Assembly (NCBI RefSeq): GCF_000971295.1
Contig: NZ_LANJ01000004.1
Location: forward strand, 62,001 to 126,000
Source of the DNA: Devosia epidermidihirudinis
GTDB lineage: Bacteria; Pseudomonadota; Alphaproteobacteria; Rhizobiales; Devosiaceae
DNA length: 64,000 nucleotides
Reading direction: 5' to 3'
Shown here: piece by piece, positions 7,491 to 17,149 of the stretch
Layout: each line of letters starts with the position of its first letter
Position numbering within the stretch: position 1 is the first letter of the stretch
The notes under the pieces: model-generated
The model's input: the letters and a program-made list of their open reading frames with translations, nothing else
Databases searched by the model: none
What the model was told of the DNA's origin: nothing
Position numbers and translations under genes: made by a program

Positions 7491-9158
7491 TTGCGCCTGT
7501 CGTTCAGTCTCGAATCGAGTGTGGGCGTGGACAATTTTACCCAGCTGATCAATCGCATAGGCATGCCACGCCTGGCCGCGATGGCAACCGTGGCTGTGCT
7601 TATGCTCGGCTTTTTTGGTTTCCTGGTCATGCGCGCCCAGACCCCGAATCTGGCTCCGCTTTACACGGGTCTCAGCCTTGAGGATTCCTCGGCAATTGTG
7701 ACCGAACTGCAGACGCAGAACGTTCCATTCGAACTTCGCGGCGAAGGCGACACGATTCTGGTCCCGCGCGACCAGATCACTGCCCTACGCATGAACCTTG
7801 CCGGCTCGGGCCTGCCCCAGCGTGGCCAGGTCGGCTATGAAATCTTCGACGAGCAGTCGACGCTCGGCGCCACCAGCTTTGTGCAGAACATCAACAATGT
7901 TCGCGCACTGGAAGGCGAATTGGCCCGCACCATCACCTCGCTCGCCCGCATCAAGACCGCCCGCGTTCACCTCGTGCTGCCTGAGCGCGAATTGTTCCGT
8001 CGCGACCGCAAGGACCCAACGGCCTCGATCGTACTGTCCGTGCGCGGCGAACTCGGCGCTGGCGAAATCCGCGCTATCCAGCACCTGGTGGCTTCGGCCA
8101 TTGAAGGCCTCTCCCCCGCCAGCGTTTCCATCGTCGACGATCAGGGCAACCTGCTCGCCTCGGGCGGCGGCAACGCCGCTGAGGGCGCACTGTCGGGCGA
8201 AGCTGCGGAACGCACACTTGGTTTTGAGAACCGTCTGCGCACCCGCGTCGAAGACATGCTGGCCAATGTGGTTGGTGCCGGCCGTGCCCGCGTGCAGGTC
8301 AGCGCTGAAATGGACTACAACCGGTCCACCACCACTTCGGAAAGCTTTGACCCCGATAGCCAGGTCGTGCGGTCCAGCCAGGTGCGCGAGACCGAGAGCC
8401 TTGCCAATGGCGCCAATGGTCAGGTGACCGTGGCCAATGAGCTGCCTGGCGCCAGCCAGAACAATGGCGCCGCCGGTGCTACCGAGCAGGGCAAGACCAC
8501 CGAAGAAGTCACCAATTACGAAATCTCCAAGACCACCCAGGTTGCGGTGAGCGAAGCCGGCTCGATCAAGCGCCTGTCGGTCGCCGTAGTGGTTGATGGC
8601 GTCTACACCGACGATGGGTCGGGCAACGCCTCCTATGCGCCACGCTCGGCTGACGAAGTTGCTCAGATCCTGACGCTGGTGCGCTCGGCCATCGGCTATT
8701 CGCAGGCCCGTGGCGACAGCGTTGAAGTCGTCAACATGCAGTTCGCCGAACGTCCGCAGCTCGCCGCGCCCGGCACCGATGCTGGCGGCAACCTGCTCGA
8801 CTTCACCCGCGACGACATCATGAACGGCGCGGAAATGGGCGTGACCCTGCTCATCGCGCTGGCGCTGGTGTTCTTCGTCATGCGTCCGTTGCTCAAGAAG
8901 GTTCTGACCCCGGAAGTCGCGCCGCTGGCCCTGCCACCCGCCGCTGAGCTGGGTTCGCATGGTACGCTATCGTCCAACGGCATCGTCGTTGCCGACACCC
9001 CGGCCGAGCCGCACGACAAGACGCCGGCCTGGGTCGCCAATGCCAAGTCGATGGGTGAAACCCAGCTGCAGACGCTCAAGACCGTCGGCGGTCTCGTTGA
9101 AGAAAACCCCCGTCAGGCCGCGTTGATCGTGCGCGACTGGCTGGGTAGTGCGGCGTAA
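7491..9158 (+). CDS. fliF: Flagellar MS-ring protein FliF
   Basis: FliF builds the inner-membrane MS ring on which the rotor and export gate sit. The protein shows the first membrane helix (about 28-48), the YscJ/FliF ring-building motif region (about 50-230, with [18 protein letters not shown] and [14 protein letters not shown]), a FliF C domain, and a second helix (about 445-465, [15 protein letters not shown]). It ends in the FliG-binding tail [17 protein letters not shown]. The start is uncertain: TTG at 7491 (longest, kept here), or GTG at 7521 or 7527. None has a good Shine-Dalgarno. It is first in the fliFGHN-flbD-flhA operon. Confidence 0.95.
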   Translation: MRLSFSLESSVGVDNFTQLINRIGMPRLAAMATVAVLMLGFFGFLVMRAQTPNLAPLYTGLSLEDSSAIVTELQTQNVPFELRGEGDTILVPRDQITALRMNLAGSGLPQRGQVGYEIFDEQSTLGATSFVQNINNVRALEGELARTITSLARIKTARVHLVLPERELFRRDRKDPTASIVLSVRGELGAGEIRAIQHLVASAIEGLSPASVSIVDDQGNLLASGGGNAAEGALSGEAAERTLGFENRLRTRVEDMLANVVGAGRARVQVSAEMDYNRSTTTSESFDPDSQVVRSSQVRETESLANGANGQVTVANELPGASQNNGAAGATEQGKTTEEVTNYEISKTTQVAVSEAGSIKRLSVAVVVDGVYTDDGSGNASYAPRSADEVAQILTLVRSAIGYSQARGDSVEVVNMQFAERPQLAAPGTDAGGNLLDFTRDDIMNGAEMGVTLLIALALVFFVMRPLLKKVLTPEVAPLALPPAAELGSHGTLSSNGIVVADTPAEPHDKTPAWVANAKSMGETQLQTLKTVGGLVEENPRQAALIVRDWLGSAA

Positions 9159-9163
9159 TCGAC

Positions 9164-10237
9164 ATGGCGATGATCTCTCAATCCGCAGAAATGGCCGAGT
9201 ATGGTGGCACCAAGCTGTTGGTCGGCGGCAATGCCAGCCAGCGCGCGCTGACCGGCGACGAGAAGGCTGCCGCGCTGATGCTGGCGCTCGGCCCCGATTA
9301 CGGCAAGCCCATCTTCGATGAACTCGACGAACTGGAAATCAAGCAGCTGAGCCGCGCCATGGCGCGCCTGGGGCCGATCACCCAGGAGATGCTGGATGAC
9401 CTGATGGTCGACTTCGTCACCACGATCTCCTCCAACGGCTCGCTGGCCGGCAATACCGACTCGACCGAACGCCTGCTGCTGAGCTTCCTGCCGCAGGAAA
9501 AGGTCGACTCGATCATGGAAGAAATCCGTGGTCCGGCAGGCCGCAACATGTGGGAGAAGCTCTCCAACGTGCAGGCCGACGTGCTCGCCGCCTACCTCAA
9601 GAACGAGTATCCCCAGACCATCGCCGTGGTGCTGTCAAAGATCGCCACCGACCACGCCTCGCAGGTGCTCGCGGTTTTGCCCGAAGAGTTGGCCATGGAT
9701 GTGGTGCAGCGCATGCTGGGTCTGGATCAGGTGCAGAAAGAAATTCTCGAAAAGATCGAGAGCACCCTGCGCACAGAATTCATGTCGACGCTCAACCACT
9801 CCAAGCGTCGCGACAGCCATGAGCAGATGGCCGAAATCTTCAACTCCTTCGATCGCCAGACCGAAGCGCGCTTCATCACCACGCTTGAAGAGCACAGCCG
9901 TGAAGATGCCGAGCGCATCAAGTCGCTGATGTTCACCTTTGAAGATCTCGCCAAGCTCGAGCCTTCATCCATCCAGACCCTGCTCACCCGCATGGACAAG
10001 AAGGAACTGGCGCTGGCGCTCAAGGGCGCCAATGATGGCGTCAAGGAAACCTTCTTTGGCAATATGTCGAGCCGCTCTGCTAAGCTGATGCGCGACGATA
10101 TGGAAGCCATGGGTCCGGTGCGCCTGAAGGATGTCGACGAAGCGCAGGGCCGCATGGTGTCGACCGCCAAGGATTTGGCCGCCAAGGGCGATATCATCAT
10201 CGTCAAATCCAAATCCGACGATCAGATGGTGGCGTAA
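9164..10237 (+). CDS. fliG: Flagellar motor switch protein FliG
   Basis: FliG is the rotor protein that links FliF to FliM/FliN and contacts the stator. The 357-residue sequence has the N-terminal FliF-binding region ([14 protein letters not shown]), the middle domain with the [13 protein letters not shown] type motif, and the C-terminal torque domain. The torque domain includes [19 protein letters not shown] and charged residues in [13 protein letters not shown]. It starts 6 bp after the fliF stop. Confidence 0.96.
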   Translation: MAMISQSAEMAEYGGTKLLVGGNASQRALTGDEKAAALMLALGPDYGKPIFDELDELEIKQLSRAMARLGPITQEMLDDLMVDFVTTISSNGSLAGNTDSTERLLLSFLPQEKVDSIMEEIRGPAGRNMWEKLSNVQADVLAAYLKNEYPQTIAVVLSKIATDHASQVLAVLPEELAMDVVQRMLGLDQVQKEILEKIESTLRTEFMSTLNHSKRRDSHEQMAEIFNSFDRQTEARFITTLEEHSREDAERIKSLMFTFEDLAKLEPSSIQTLLTRMDKKELALALKGANDGVKETFFGNMSSRSAKLMRDDMEAMGPVRLKDVDEAQGRMVSTAKDLAAKGDIIIVKSKSDDQMVA

Positions 10238-10240
10238 GAC

Positions 10241-10894
10241 ATGGCAAAACCCGCCCGCTTCACCTTCGATCTCGACCTCGGCGACAGCCCGACGCTTGCT
10301 GCCGTGCCGCGCCCCAGCGTGCCCGAAGACCTGGTTGCCGAACTCGTCGCGCAGGCGCGCGAGGAAGCCTATATCGAAGGTCTTGCCGCCGGTGAGCGCA
10401 ATGCGACCGCCAATGCCGCCCAGACGCTGGCCTCTGCTGCCGCAATGCTGGCAACCCAGACCGGAGAAATGGCCGCAGCGTTCGACGATGCCGCCGCGCA
10501 GAACCGCCGGGAAGCCGTTGAGCTGGCGGCCAGCATCGGCCGCAAGCTGGCGCTGCACCTTCTGGCGCGCTTCCCCACCACGGAACTGGACGCGCTGATC
10601 GGGGAATGCATGCAGAGCCTTGCCGGCGTGCCGCATCTGGTTGTGCGCTGCCACCCCGACATTGCCGACGGCATCCGCGACATCGCTACCGCCCACATGC
10701 ACACGTCCGGATTTTCCGGCCGCCTGGTGGTGATGGGCGATCCCGATCAGCGCCTCGGTGACGGGCGCCTGGAATGGGTGGATGGCGGGCTGGTGCGCGA
10801 CATCGGCTCGGTATCCCAGGACATCGACCGCAAGATTTCAGCTTATCTCAATGCCCGCAGTGGCGCATCCAACCAACAGGAGACGGGTCATTGA
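10241..10894 (+). CDS. fliH: Flagellar assembly protein FliH (FlbE-like)
   Basis: This 217-residue protein occupies the fliH/flbE slot and has the family's layout: an acidic N-terminus, a long Ala/Glu-rich helical segment (about 35-105), and a compact C-terminal domain with LVVRCHPDIADGI and LEWVDGGLVRDI. FliH regulates the FliI ATPase and docks it to FliN at the C-ring. It starts 4 bp after fliG. Its stop overlaps the fliN start by 4 bp. Confidence 0.85.
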   Translation: MAKPARFTFDLDLGDSPTLAAVPRPSVPEDLVAELVAQAREEAYIEGLAAGERNATANAAQTLASAAAMLATQTGEMAAAFDDAAAQNRREAVELAASIGRKLALHLLARFPTTELDALIGECMQSLAGVPHLVVRCHPDIADGIRDIATAHMHTSGFSGRLVVMGDPDQRLGDGRLEWVDGGLVRDIGSVSQDIDRKISAYLNARSGASNQQETGH

Positions 10895-11226
10895 GCACTC
10901 CCGGTAACGACGGCGAAGGTATCACCTTCGAAGAGATGGCTGCACCCGGCAAGGCCGACAGCCCCGAAGCCCATATCGAGCGCAGCGCGGCTGACCTCGA
11001 AGCCGTGTTCGATGTGCCGGTCCGCATTTCGGTGGTGCTTGGCCGCACCAAGATGCCGGTCAGCGACCTGCTGCGCCTCGACACTGGAACCGTCATCGAA
11101 CTGGACCGTCAGGTCGGCGAAGCCGTCGAAATCTTCGTCAATGATCGTCTGGTCGCCCGTGGTGAAATCGTGCTGGTGGAAAACCGGCTCGGCGTCACCA
11201 TGACCGAAATCATCAAACCACAATAA
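10891..11226 (+). CDS. fliN: Flagellar motor switch protein FliN
   Basis: This C-ring protein of 111 residues has the SpoA fold at about 38-108 ([21 protein letters not shown] through [12 protein letters not shown]). A TTG at 10891 is chosen as the start because AGGAGA lies at 10878-10883 and the codon overlaps the fliH stop by 4 bp. A longer reading from 10774 would run inside fliH. FliN binds FliH and so couples the export ATPase to the switch. Confidence 0.94.
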   Translation: MSTPGNDGEGITFEEMAAPGKADSPEAHIERSAADLEAVFDVPVRISVVLGRTKMPVSDLLRLDTGTVIELDRQVGEAVEIFVNDRLVARGEIVLVENRLGVTMTEIIKPQ

Positions 11227-11237
11227 GGGAGGCCAGG

Positions 11238-12605
11238 ATGCGTCTGCTCATCATCGGAGCCCTCGAAGGCCAACTCAGCGAAGCCACCAAGATGGCGATG
11301 AACGGCGGGGCTAAGGTGGCCCATGCCCCGTCCGTCGAAATCGCCCTCGCCGCACTGCGTGCGGGCCGTGGTGCCGATCTGCTGCTGGTCGATGTGGTGA
11401 TGGACATTGCCGGTCTGATCGCCGGTCTTGAAGCCGAACGCATCGCAATCCCCGTGGTGGCGTGCGGCGTCGAGGCCAATGCGGCAGCCGCCGTCAATGC
11501 CATCCGCGCCGGGGCAAAGGAATACATTCCCCTTCCCCCCGACGCTGAATTGATCGCTGCAGTAATCGCCGCCGTCGCCCGCGACAGCTCCGAATTCCTG
11601 TTCCGCGATCCGGCAATGGAACGCGTGGTCAGAATGGCTGACCAGATCGCGGGCTCCGACGCTTCAATTCTGATCACCGGTGAGAGTGGCACCGGCAAGG
11701 AGGTCATCGCCAAATACGTGCACGCGCGATCCAAGCGCGGCAACAAGCCGTTCATCTCGGTCAACTGCGCCGCAATCCCCGAGGCGCTGCTGGAATCCGA
11801 GCTGTTCGGCCATGAAAAGGGTGCCTTTACCGGCGCCATCGCGCGCCGCATCGGCAAGTTCGAAGAAGCATCTGGTGGTACACTGCTTCTCGACGAAATC
11901 AGCGAAATGGACGTGCGCCTGCAAGCAAAACTGCTGCGCGCCATTCAGGAGCGTCTTATCGACCGCGTCGGCGGTGGCAAGCCTGTGCCGGTCGATATCC
12001 GCATCCTGGCGACGTCCAACCGCAACCTCAATGAAGCCGTCCGCGAAGGCAGCTTCCGCGAGGACCTGCTGTTCCGTCTCAACGTGGTCAACCTCAAGCT
12101 CCCCGCCCTGCGCGATCGCCCCGGCGATATCGTGGCGCTGTCCGAGCACTTCGTTGCCAAATACGCCAAGGCCAATGGCCTACCGACGCGCATCCTGTCC
12201 CCCGATGCCCGCGCAGCCCTGCTGAAGGCCCCATGGCCCGGCAACGTGCGCGAGCTGGAAAACACGCTGCACCGTGCTGTGCTGCTGTCATCGGGCGATG
12301 TGATCGGTCCGGAGGCGATTGTCCTACCCGATGGCATGGGTCTGAACGAAGTTGCGGCGGCAAGCTCCTTGTCGGCACAGCTGGCCCAGACCGCCGCCAA
12401 TATGTCGAGCGCCCTGGTTGGTCGCACGGTGGCGGATGTGGAACGCGATCTGATCCTCGACACCCTTGATCACACCCTGGGCAACCGCACCCATGCGGCC
12501 AACATCCTGGGCATTTCGATCCGCACCCTGCGCAACAAGCTCAACCAATATGCCGACGAAGGCACCAATGTGCCCGACCCCGGCGAACGCAGATCGGTGG
12601 CCTAG
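11238..12605 (+). CDS. flbD: Sigma-54-dependent flagellar regulator FlbD
   Basis: This bacterial enhancer-binding protein of 455 residues has three parts. A receiver-like domain (1-120) is followed by an AAA+ domain (about 125-355) with [14 protein letters not shown] and the arginine-finger region [13 protein letters not shown] Fis-type helix-turn-helix ends it ([19 protein letters not shown]). GAFTGA is the sigma-54 contact loop. The receiver keeps the acceptor-like D52 (LLLVDVVMD) but lacks the N-terminal acidic pair and the usual Lys (YIPLPPD). This fits Caulobacter FlbD, which is controlled by FliX rather than by a kinase. It should activate fliK-flgD and probably repress fliF. Confidence 0.93.
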   Translation: MRLLIIGALEGQLSEATKMAMNGGAKVAHAPSVEIALAALRAGRGADLLLVDVVMDIAGLIAGLEAERIAIPVVACGVEANAAAAVNAIRAGAKEYIPLPPDAELIAAVIAAVARDSSEFLFRDPAMERVVRMADQIAGSDASILITGESGTGKEVIAKYVHARSKRGNKPFISVNCAAIPEALLESELFGHEKGAFTGAIARRIGKFEEASGGTLLLDEISEMDVRLQAKLLRAIQERLIDRVGGGKPVPVDIRILATSNRNLNEAVREGSFREDLLFRLNVVNLKLPALRDRPGDIVALSEHFVAKYAKANGLPTRILSPDARAALLKAPWPGNVRELENTLHRAVLLSSGDVIGPEAIVLPDGMGLNEVAAASSLSAQLAQTAANMSSALVGRTVADVERDLILDTLDHTLGNRTHAANILGISIRTLRNKLNQYADEGTNVPDPGERRSVA

Positions 12606-12700
12606 TTGGATCATCGTGCGAACACATGTAGAGCGGTTCCTGCCCTGCTTCTTCCGCAAGGAAGCGGCAGTGGCAGACCTGAAACAGGTGCACTGATTTA

Positions 12701-14839
12701 ATGACTGACACCCCAACCGGCCGCGTTCGCGCTCCCTTTAAAGTTCCCACCGCCGGTTCGGTGTTCGACATGCTGCGTTCGGGCGACATCGCGCTCGCCT
12801 CCGGCGTGATGGGCCTGATCGTTATTCTGATCGTGCCGCTGCCGCCGCTGCTCATCGACGCGCTGCTGGCCGTCTCGATCGTCTTCTCCGTCATGATCCT
12901 GATGACGGCCCTGTTCATCCAGAAACCGCTGGAATTCTCGTCTTTCCCAACCGTGTTGCTGATCGCGACCATGTTGCGGCTGGGCCTGTCCATCGCCACG
13001 ACCCGCCTGATCCTCAGTGATGGACACACCGGCACCGCGGCGGCCGGTCACGTCATCGAGGCCTTCGGCAATTTCGTGATGCGCGGCAATTTCATCATCG
13101 GTGTGGTGGTGTTCGCCATCCTGATGATCGTGAACTTCATCGTCATCACCAAGGGTTCGGGCCGTATCGCCGAAGTGGCTGCGCGCTTCAATCTGGACGC
13201 CATGCCCGGCAAGCAGATGGCCATCGACGCCGACCTGTCCGCCGGGCTGATCGACGAGGCTACCGCAAAGCAGCGCCGCGCCGACCTTGAGGGCGAAAGC
13301 GCCTTTTTCGGTAACATGGACGGTGCGTCCAAGTTCGTGCGCGGCGACGCCATTGCCGGCCTGATCATCACCTTCATCAACATTTCCGCTGGCATGGTCA
13401 TCGGCATGATGCAGGAGGGCCTGTCGGTCCAGGAAGCCGGCAGCGTCTATACCCTGCTCACCATCGGTGATGGCCTGGTCTCCCAGATCCCGGCGCTGAT
13501 CGTCTCGACTGCTGCCGGTATCCTCGTCTCCAAGTCCGGCGTCACTGGCTCCGCCGACAAAGCCCTGTCATCCCAGTTCACCGGCTATCCGCGTGCGCTG
13601 GGCATGTCTGCCGCCGTCATGGCGCTGCTGGCCATGCTGCCCGGCATGCCTGTGCTGACCTTCCTGGCGCTAGCAGCCGGCGTTGGCTACATGGCCTGGC
13701 GCGCCGCCCGCACCAAGGATGACAAAAAGGCCGATGCGCTGATCAAGGCTGCCACCGAAGCCGCTGCCCAGCCCGGCGCTGCAGGCGCCAACTCGAACGA
13801 AGTGCCGATCACCGACAGTCTCAAGATCGACGAACTCAAGCTCGAGCTCGGCTACGGCTTGCTGTCGCTGGTCAAGGAAGACGAGAACGGCAGCGATCGT
13901 CTGACCGAGCAGATCAAGGCGCTGCGCCGTCAGCTGGCGGGCGAGCTGGGTTTTGTCATGCCGCCCGTGCGCATCCTCGACAACATGCAGCTCGAGCCCA
14001 ATGATTATAAGGTTCGCATCAAGGAAGTCGAAGCGGGCCACGGCCAGATTTTTGCCAACCAGCTCATGGTCATGGACCCCTATGGCAACCAGATCGACCT
14101 GCCGGGCCACCACACCACCGAGCCGACCTTCGGCCTGCCTGCCACCTGGATCGAACCCGCACTGCGCGACGAAGCCGAGCTGCGTGGCCTTTCGATCATC
14201 GATCCATCGACGGTCATCTCAACGCACCTGACCGAAGTGCTGAAAGCCAATGTCGCCGACCTCCTGAGCTACGCTAATGTGCAGTCGTTGCTGTCTGGCC
14301 TGCCCAAGGATCAGCAGAAGCTGGTGGAAGACATCGTCCCCGGCCTGATCTCGGTCTCCGGCCTCCAGCGCGTGCTGCAGGCGCTGCTCAACGAGCGCAT
14401 CTCGATCCGCGACCTGTCGAGCATTCTCGAAGCCGTAGCCGAAATCGCGGCACCCGGCCGTTCGATCCAGATGATTGCAGAGCACGTCCGCAGCCGCCTC
14501 GCCCGCCAGCTCTGCGCCGCAAATCTCGGCCCCGACGGCAATCTGCCGCTGATGACCCTGTCGCCCCAGTGGGAACGCGACTTTGCCGAAGCCATGGTCG
14601 GCGATGGCGACAATCGCCACCTCGCCATGGCCCCGTCGCGCCTGCAGCAGTTCATCGCCGCCATCCAGCAGGGTTATGAGCGCGCTGCCCAGATGGGCGA
14701 GCTGCCCGTGCTGATCACCTCGCCCGGCATTCGCCCCCATGTCCGCTCCATCATCGAGCGCTTCCGGCCGCAGACGGTGGTGATGAGCCAGAACGAAGTC
14801 CATCCGCGTATCCGTCTCAAGACGGTGGGGAGCATCTAA
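12701..14839 (+). CDS. flhA: Flagellar export gate protein FlhA
   Basis: FlhA forms the nonameric export gate of the flagellar type III system. The 712-residue protein has about eight membrane helices in residues 25-335, with the FHIPEP-region signature RFNLDAMPGKQMAIDADL near 165-182. A large cytoplasmic domain (about 365-712) binds substrates and chaperones. The start ATG at 12701 is 95 bp after flbD, in a stretch with no clear terminator, so it is probably cotranscribed. Confidence 0.97.
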   Translation: MTDTPTGRVRAPFKVPTAGSVFDMLRSGDIALASGVMGLIVILIVPLPPLLIDALLAVSIVFSVMILMTALFIQKPLEFSSFPTVLLIATMLRLGLSIATTRLILSDGHTGTAAAGHVIEAFGNFVMRGNFIIGVVVFAILMIVNFIVITKGSGRIAEVAARFNLDAMPGKQMAIDADLSAGLIDEATAKQRRADLEGESAFFGNMDGASKFVRGDAIAGLIITFINISAGMVIGMMQEGLSVQEAGSVYTLLTIGDGLVSQIPALIVSTAAGILVSKSGVTGSADKALSSQFTGYPRALGMSAAVMALLAMLPGMPVLTFLALAAGVGYMAWRAARTKDDKKADALIKAATEAAAQPGAAGANSNEVPITDSLKIDELKLELGYGLLSLVKEDENGSDRLTEQIKALRRQLAGELGFVMPPVRILDNMQLEPNDYKVRIKEVEAGHGQIFANQLMVMDPYGNQIDLPGHHTTEPTFGLPATWIEPALRDEAELRGLSIIDPSTVISTHLTEVLKANVADLLSYANVQSLLSGLPKDQQKLVEDIVPGLISVSGLQRVLQALLNERISIRDLSSILEAVAEIAAPGRSIQMIAEHVRSRLARQLCAANLGPDGNLPLMTLSPQWERDFAEAMVGDGDNRHLAMAPSRLQQFIAAIQQGYERAAQMGELPVLITSPGIRPHVRSIIERFRPQTVVMSQNEVHPRIRLKTVGSI

Positions 14840-14840
14840 A

Positions 14841-15125
14841 ATGACCGGCAAGGTACGTCTGGAAGGCTATATGGACGTGCCGCACGCTCGCATCGCAGCC
14901 GTCGTGGCGGCCTTGCCTGCCCACGTCGCCCTCACCCGAGCCGAACCGGGTTGCCTCGCCTTCGCGGTCGAGCAGAGCGATATTGAGGCAGGGCGCTTCG
15001 TGGTCTCGGAACTGTTCACCGATCAGGCCGCGTTTGACGCCCATCAGACCCGCGCCCAGGCCTCGGACTGGGCCAAAGTCACCGAGGGCCTGCCGCGCCA
15101 CTACACCATCACGACGGACGAGTAA
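14841..15125 (+). CDS. Antibiotic biosynthesis monooxygenase (ABM) domain protein
   Basis: This 94-residue protein is a single ABM/YgiN-type ferredoxin-like domain. Typical features are LTRAEPGCLAFAVEQ, a FVVSELFTDQAAFDAHQ segment and a short C-terminal strand. Family members act as cofactor-free quinol oxygenases, haem oxygenases or simple dimeric binding proteins; the substrate cannot be inferred. It begins 1 bp after flhA, so it shares the transcript without being flagellar. Its 3' end overlaps the convergent GNAT gene by 17 bp. Confidence 0.82.
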   Translation: MTGKVRLEGYMDVPHARIAAVVAALPAHVALTRAEPGCLAFAVEQSDIEAGRFVVSELFTDQAAFDAHQTRAQASDWAKVTEGLPRHYTITTDE

Positions 15126-15666
15126 GCTCGTAGCGATATTCGTCCGAACTCGCGCCCTTGAAGAAGTCCGCATCCTTGACGGTCGCAATTCGCGCAAAGC
15201 CGAGGGCCTCAACCAAACCCGCCGAGGCCTCGTTGCGCGTATCGAGAGAGGCACCAATCATTCGCAGGTCCGGATCGTTGAGCAGGGCCGCAACCACTGC
15301 TCGCGCCGCCTCCTTGGCCAGTCCCTGCCTCTGGTACGCGGTGAAGATGAAATAGGCGATATCGACAGAGCCGTTCTCGGTCGCCGTGGCCTCAAACTGC
15401 CCGCAATAAACGTCGCCGCATCGGATCGCCCAGTTCATCCAGACGGCGTTCCCATCAGCCGGACCGCGTGTTGAAATCCGCGTAAACCGCGCCGTGAGCC
15501 ATGCCAGATCGGCCGGTGGGTCCTGAGGGATAAATCTATAGAGCTGCTCGTCCTGCAGACCCGCGAGCAGTGCCACTGCATGGTCGGGCCGCAAGGGCTC
15601 CAGCACCAGCCGCTCAGTCACCAGTTCGGTCTCGGCCAAGACCCGCATGCGCAAGAGAAAACTCAA
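15109..15666 (-). CDS. GNAT acetyltransferase, RimJ/RimL type
   Basis: This protein has about 185 residues and the RimL-like pattern LVTERLVLEPLRPDHA at the N-terminus. The acetyl-CoA loop region is YQRQGLAKEAARAVV, followed by NEASAGLVEALGFARI. The substrate is unknown. The start is uncertain: a TTG at 15666 has AGGAG seven bases upstream and is used here. An in-frame TTG at 15699 and an ATG at 15648 are alternatives, the latter without a ribosome-binding site. Confidence 0.85.
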   Translation of the reverse strand: MSFLLRMRVLAETELVTERLVLEPLRPDHAVALLAGLQDEQLYRFIPQDPPADLAWLTARFTRISTRGPADGNAVWMNWAIRCGDVYCGQFEATATENGSVDIAYFIFTAYQRQGLAKEAARAVVAALLNDPDLRMIGASLDTRNEASAGLVEALGFARIATVKDADFFKGASSDEYRYELTRPS

Positions 15667-15769
15667 AATCCTGCTCCTGTTTGCCTGCTCATAGCACAAA
15701 ATCTCAGCGAGAGAATTGTCCTGCCCCGGCCCCTTCCAAGCGGCCCATGCCCTGCGCTATTCTGCGGCC

Positions 15770-16228
15770 ATGTCTGATATCACCGTTCTCATCGCCCCAC
15801 CCTTTTCCACGCTTTGCAATGCGGCGTTCGCCCTCCGACGCGAGGTCTTTGTCTGGGAACAAAAAGTTCCTGAAGAGGAAGAACACGACGCCGACGACCT
15901 CACCGCGACCCATTTCGTGGCCATTGCCGATGGTGAAGTCGTGGGCACGCTGCGCGTGATCAACAAGCCCGAACACGCCAAGATCGGTCGCGTGGCGGTA
16001 CGCCTCAGCTGGCGCGGTCGCGGTATTGCCAAGACCATGATGCTGGCCGCCATGGAGCATTGCCGCGCCAAGGGACGGGATCGGTTTTATCTCACTGCCC
16101 AGTCGGACAAGCTCAGTTTTTACGAGAAGCTTGGCTATGCCGCGTTCGGCCCGGAATTCTTCGACGGCGGCATGCCGCACCGCGCCATGCGCACCTATGA
16201 TCGCGAGACCGCTGAATTAACCAATTAG
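15770..16228 (+). CDS. GNAT acetyltransferase, ElaA/YjcF type
   Basis: This 152-residue protein starts at ATG 15770. It has the family opening FALRREVFVWEQKVPEEEEHDADD, central strands with HFVAIADGEVVGTLR, the acetyl-CoA binding turn WRGRGIAKTMM, and a C-terminal FYEKLGYAAFG. The same frame is open from 15716, but that extension is not conserved-looking. The substrate is unknown. It is divergent from the RimL-type GNAT. Confidence 0.85.
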   Translation: MSDITVLIAPPFSTLCNAAFALRREVFVWEQKVPEEEEHDADDLTATHFVAIADGEVVGTLRVINKPEHAKIGRVAVRLSWRGRGIAKTMMLAAMEHCRAKGRDRFYLTAQSDKLSFYEKLGYAAFGPEFFDGGMPHRAMRTYDRETAELTN

Positions 16229-16254
16229 GAACCTCTTAAGCCTGCCGCACGACT

Positions 16255-16397
16255 TCGGGTGCCTTGCCTCACGGGGTGCGCTAAGGTCTGCGATGTTGGG
16301 AGCCCTGTGCGCGAAATGCGCGGCGCGGGTCCTCCAAGAACACCAATCCGCCAGGGAGGCGGAGAAGGCCGGCCTCGTCTGAGAGCCGGCCTTTTCA
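16255..16397 (+). ncRNA. Candidate structured small RNA with intrinsic terminator
   Basis: The 329-bp gap 16229-16557 holds no convincing gene but several stems in order. CCTTGC..CAC/GTG.GC.AAGG spans 16262-16286. A long hairpin begins TGTTGGGAG at 16294 and closes with CTCC..AACA at about 16343. CCGCC/GGCGG is at 16349-16363. A terminator-like AAGGCCGGC/GCCGGCCTT plus TTTT is at 16365-16395. GGTG at 16258 can also pair with CACC at about 16341, closing a multibranch. It matches neither SRP, 6S, tmRNA nor RNase P RNA as I know them. It could instead be the 3' UTR of the GNAT gene or a leader of the next gene. Bases 16398-16557 show nothing definite. Confidence 0.35.
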
Positions 16398-16557
16398 ATT
16401 CCAAAAGAACCGGCTTCAGCGCCCCCGCGACAAAATTGCGGGGAACGTCTCGCGATGATGAGGCGTTGACTGGTCATATGGGCCGCACGGCACTCCACCG
16501 GCAAGTTTTGTGTCGCACGGCCCTGTTCACCTCAACGATGAACCTATGGAGCCTACA

Positions 16558-17082
16558 ATGATCCGCACTCTTTTGACCACTACCACTATCGCCGCTCTGA
16601 TGACCGCTGGTGTGATGGCACAGGACGCTGCCCCCGCCGTAACGACCACCGTCGATGGTGCAGCAGTGACGACACAGGTCCGGGCTCCCTGGGACCTTTC
16701 GGCGGGCTATACCGCCGTTGATACCGACAATCTCGGGACGCACCTGATTGGTCAGCCTGTGTATTCGTCGCGCGCAGATGACGCCGAGAACATCGGCAAC
16801 ATCTCCGACATCGTCTTTGATGCCGAAGGCCAGATCACCGCAGTCGTGATCGGCGTCGGTGGCTTCCTCGGCATTGGCGAGAAGTCCGTTGCGGTTGACT
16901 TCCATTCGCTGGAATTCGTGATCGCTGCCGACCAGACTGAACGCTGGGTTGTTCCAACCACAGCTGATGCCCTCAAGGCCGCTCCGGAATTCGTCTGGAG
17001 GGACGACAAGCCAGCTGAAGGCGTCGTGGTCGCCCCAGCGCCAGCTGGTGATGTGGTCGCCCCTGCGCCAGTTGCCAACTAA
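16558..17082 (+). CDS. Secreted PRC-barrel domain protein
   Basis: This 174-residue protein starts at ATG 16558. A signal peptide (about 1-22, ending in MAQDA) is followed by one PRC-barrel domain (about 55-135) with NISDIVFDAEGQITAVVIG and the hallmark GGFLGIGEKSVAVDF. The tail is Pro/Val/Ala-rich. PRC barrels are usually cytoplasmic (RimM, photosynthetic reaction centre H subunit), and periplasmic versions are of unknown role. It is followed by a larger paralogue in the same direction, so the two probably arose by duplication. Confidence 0.85.
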   Translation: MIRTLLTTTTIAALMTAGVMAQDAAPAVTTTVDGAAVTTQVRAPWDLSAGYTAVDTDNLGTHLIGQPVYSSRADDAENIGNISDIVFDAEGQITAVVIGVGGFLGIGEKSVAVDFHSLEFVIAADQTERWVVPTTADALKAAPEFVWRDDKPAEGVVVAPAPAGDVVAPAPVAN

Positions 17083-17104
17083 GCGATCCCGTCCGGGATC
17101 AACC

Positions 17105-17128
17105 AGGCCGGCCCATCAGGGCCGGCCT
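17105..17128 (+). terminator. Strong GC hairpin between the PRC-barrel genes
   Basis: AGGCCGGCCC and GGGCCGGCCT form a perfect 10-bp stem around ATCA. Little T follows, so it may act as a partial terminator or an mRNA stabiliser that sets the ratio of the two PRC genes. Confidence 0.5.
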
Positions 17129-17149
17129 TCCGCGTCACAGGAGACATTC

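Noticed and set aside
7785..8960. 391-codon minus-strand open frame opposite fliF
   Set aside because: Shadow frame, His/Gly/Arg-rich, inside an intact flagellar gene.
16229..16400. 6S RNA or SRP RNA in the gap before the PRC-barrel gene
   Set aside because: The SRP tetraloop region and the 6S single long-hairpin layout are missing; kept only as an unassigned structured RNA.
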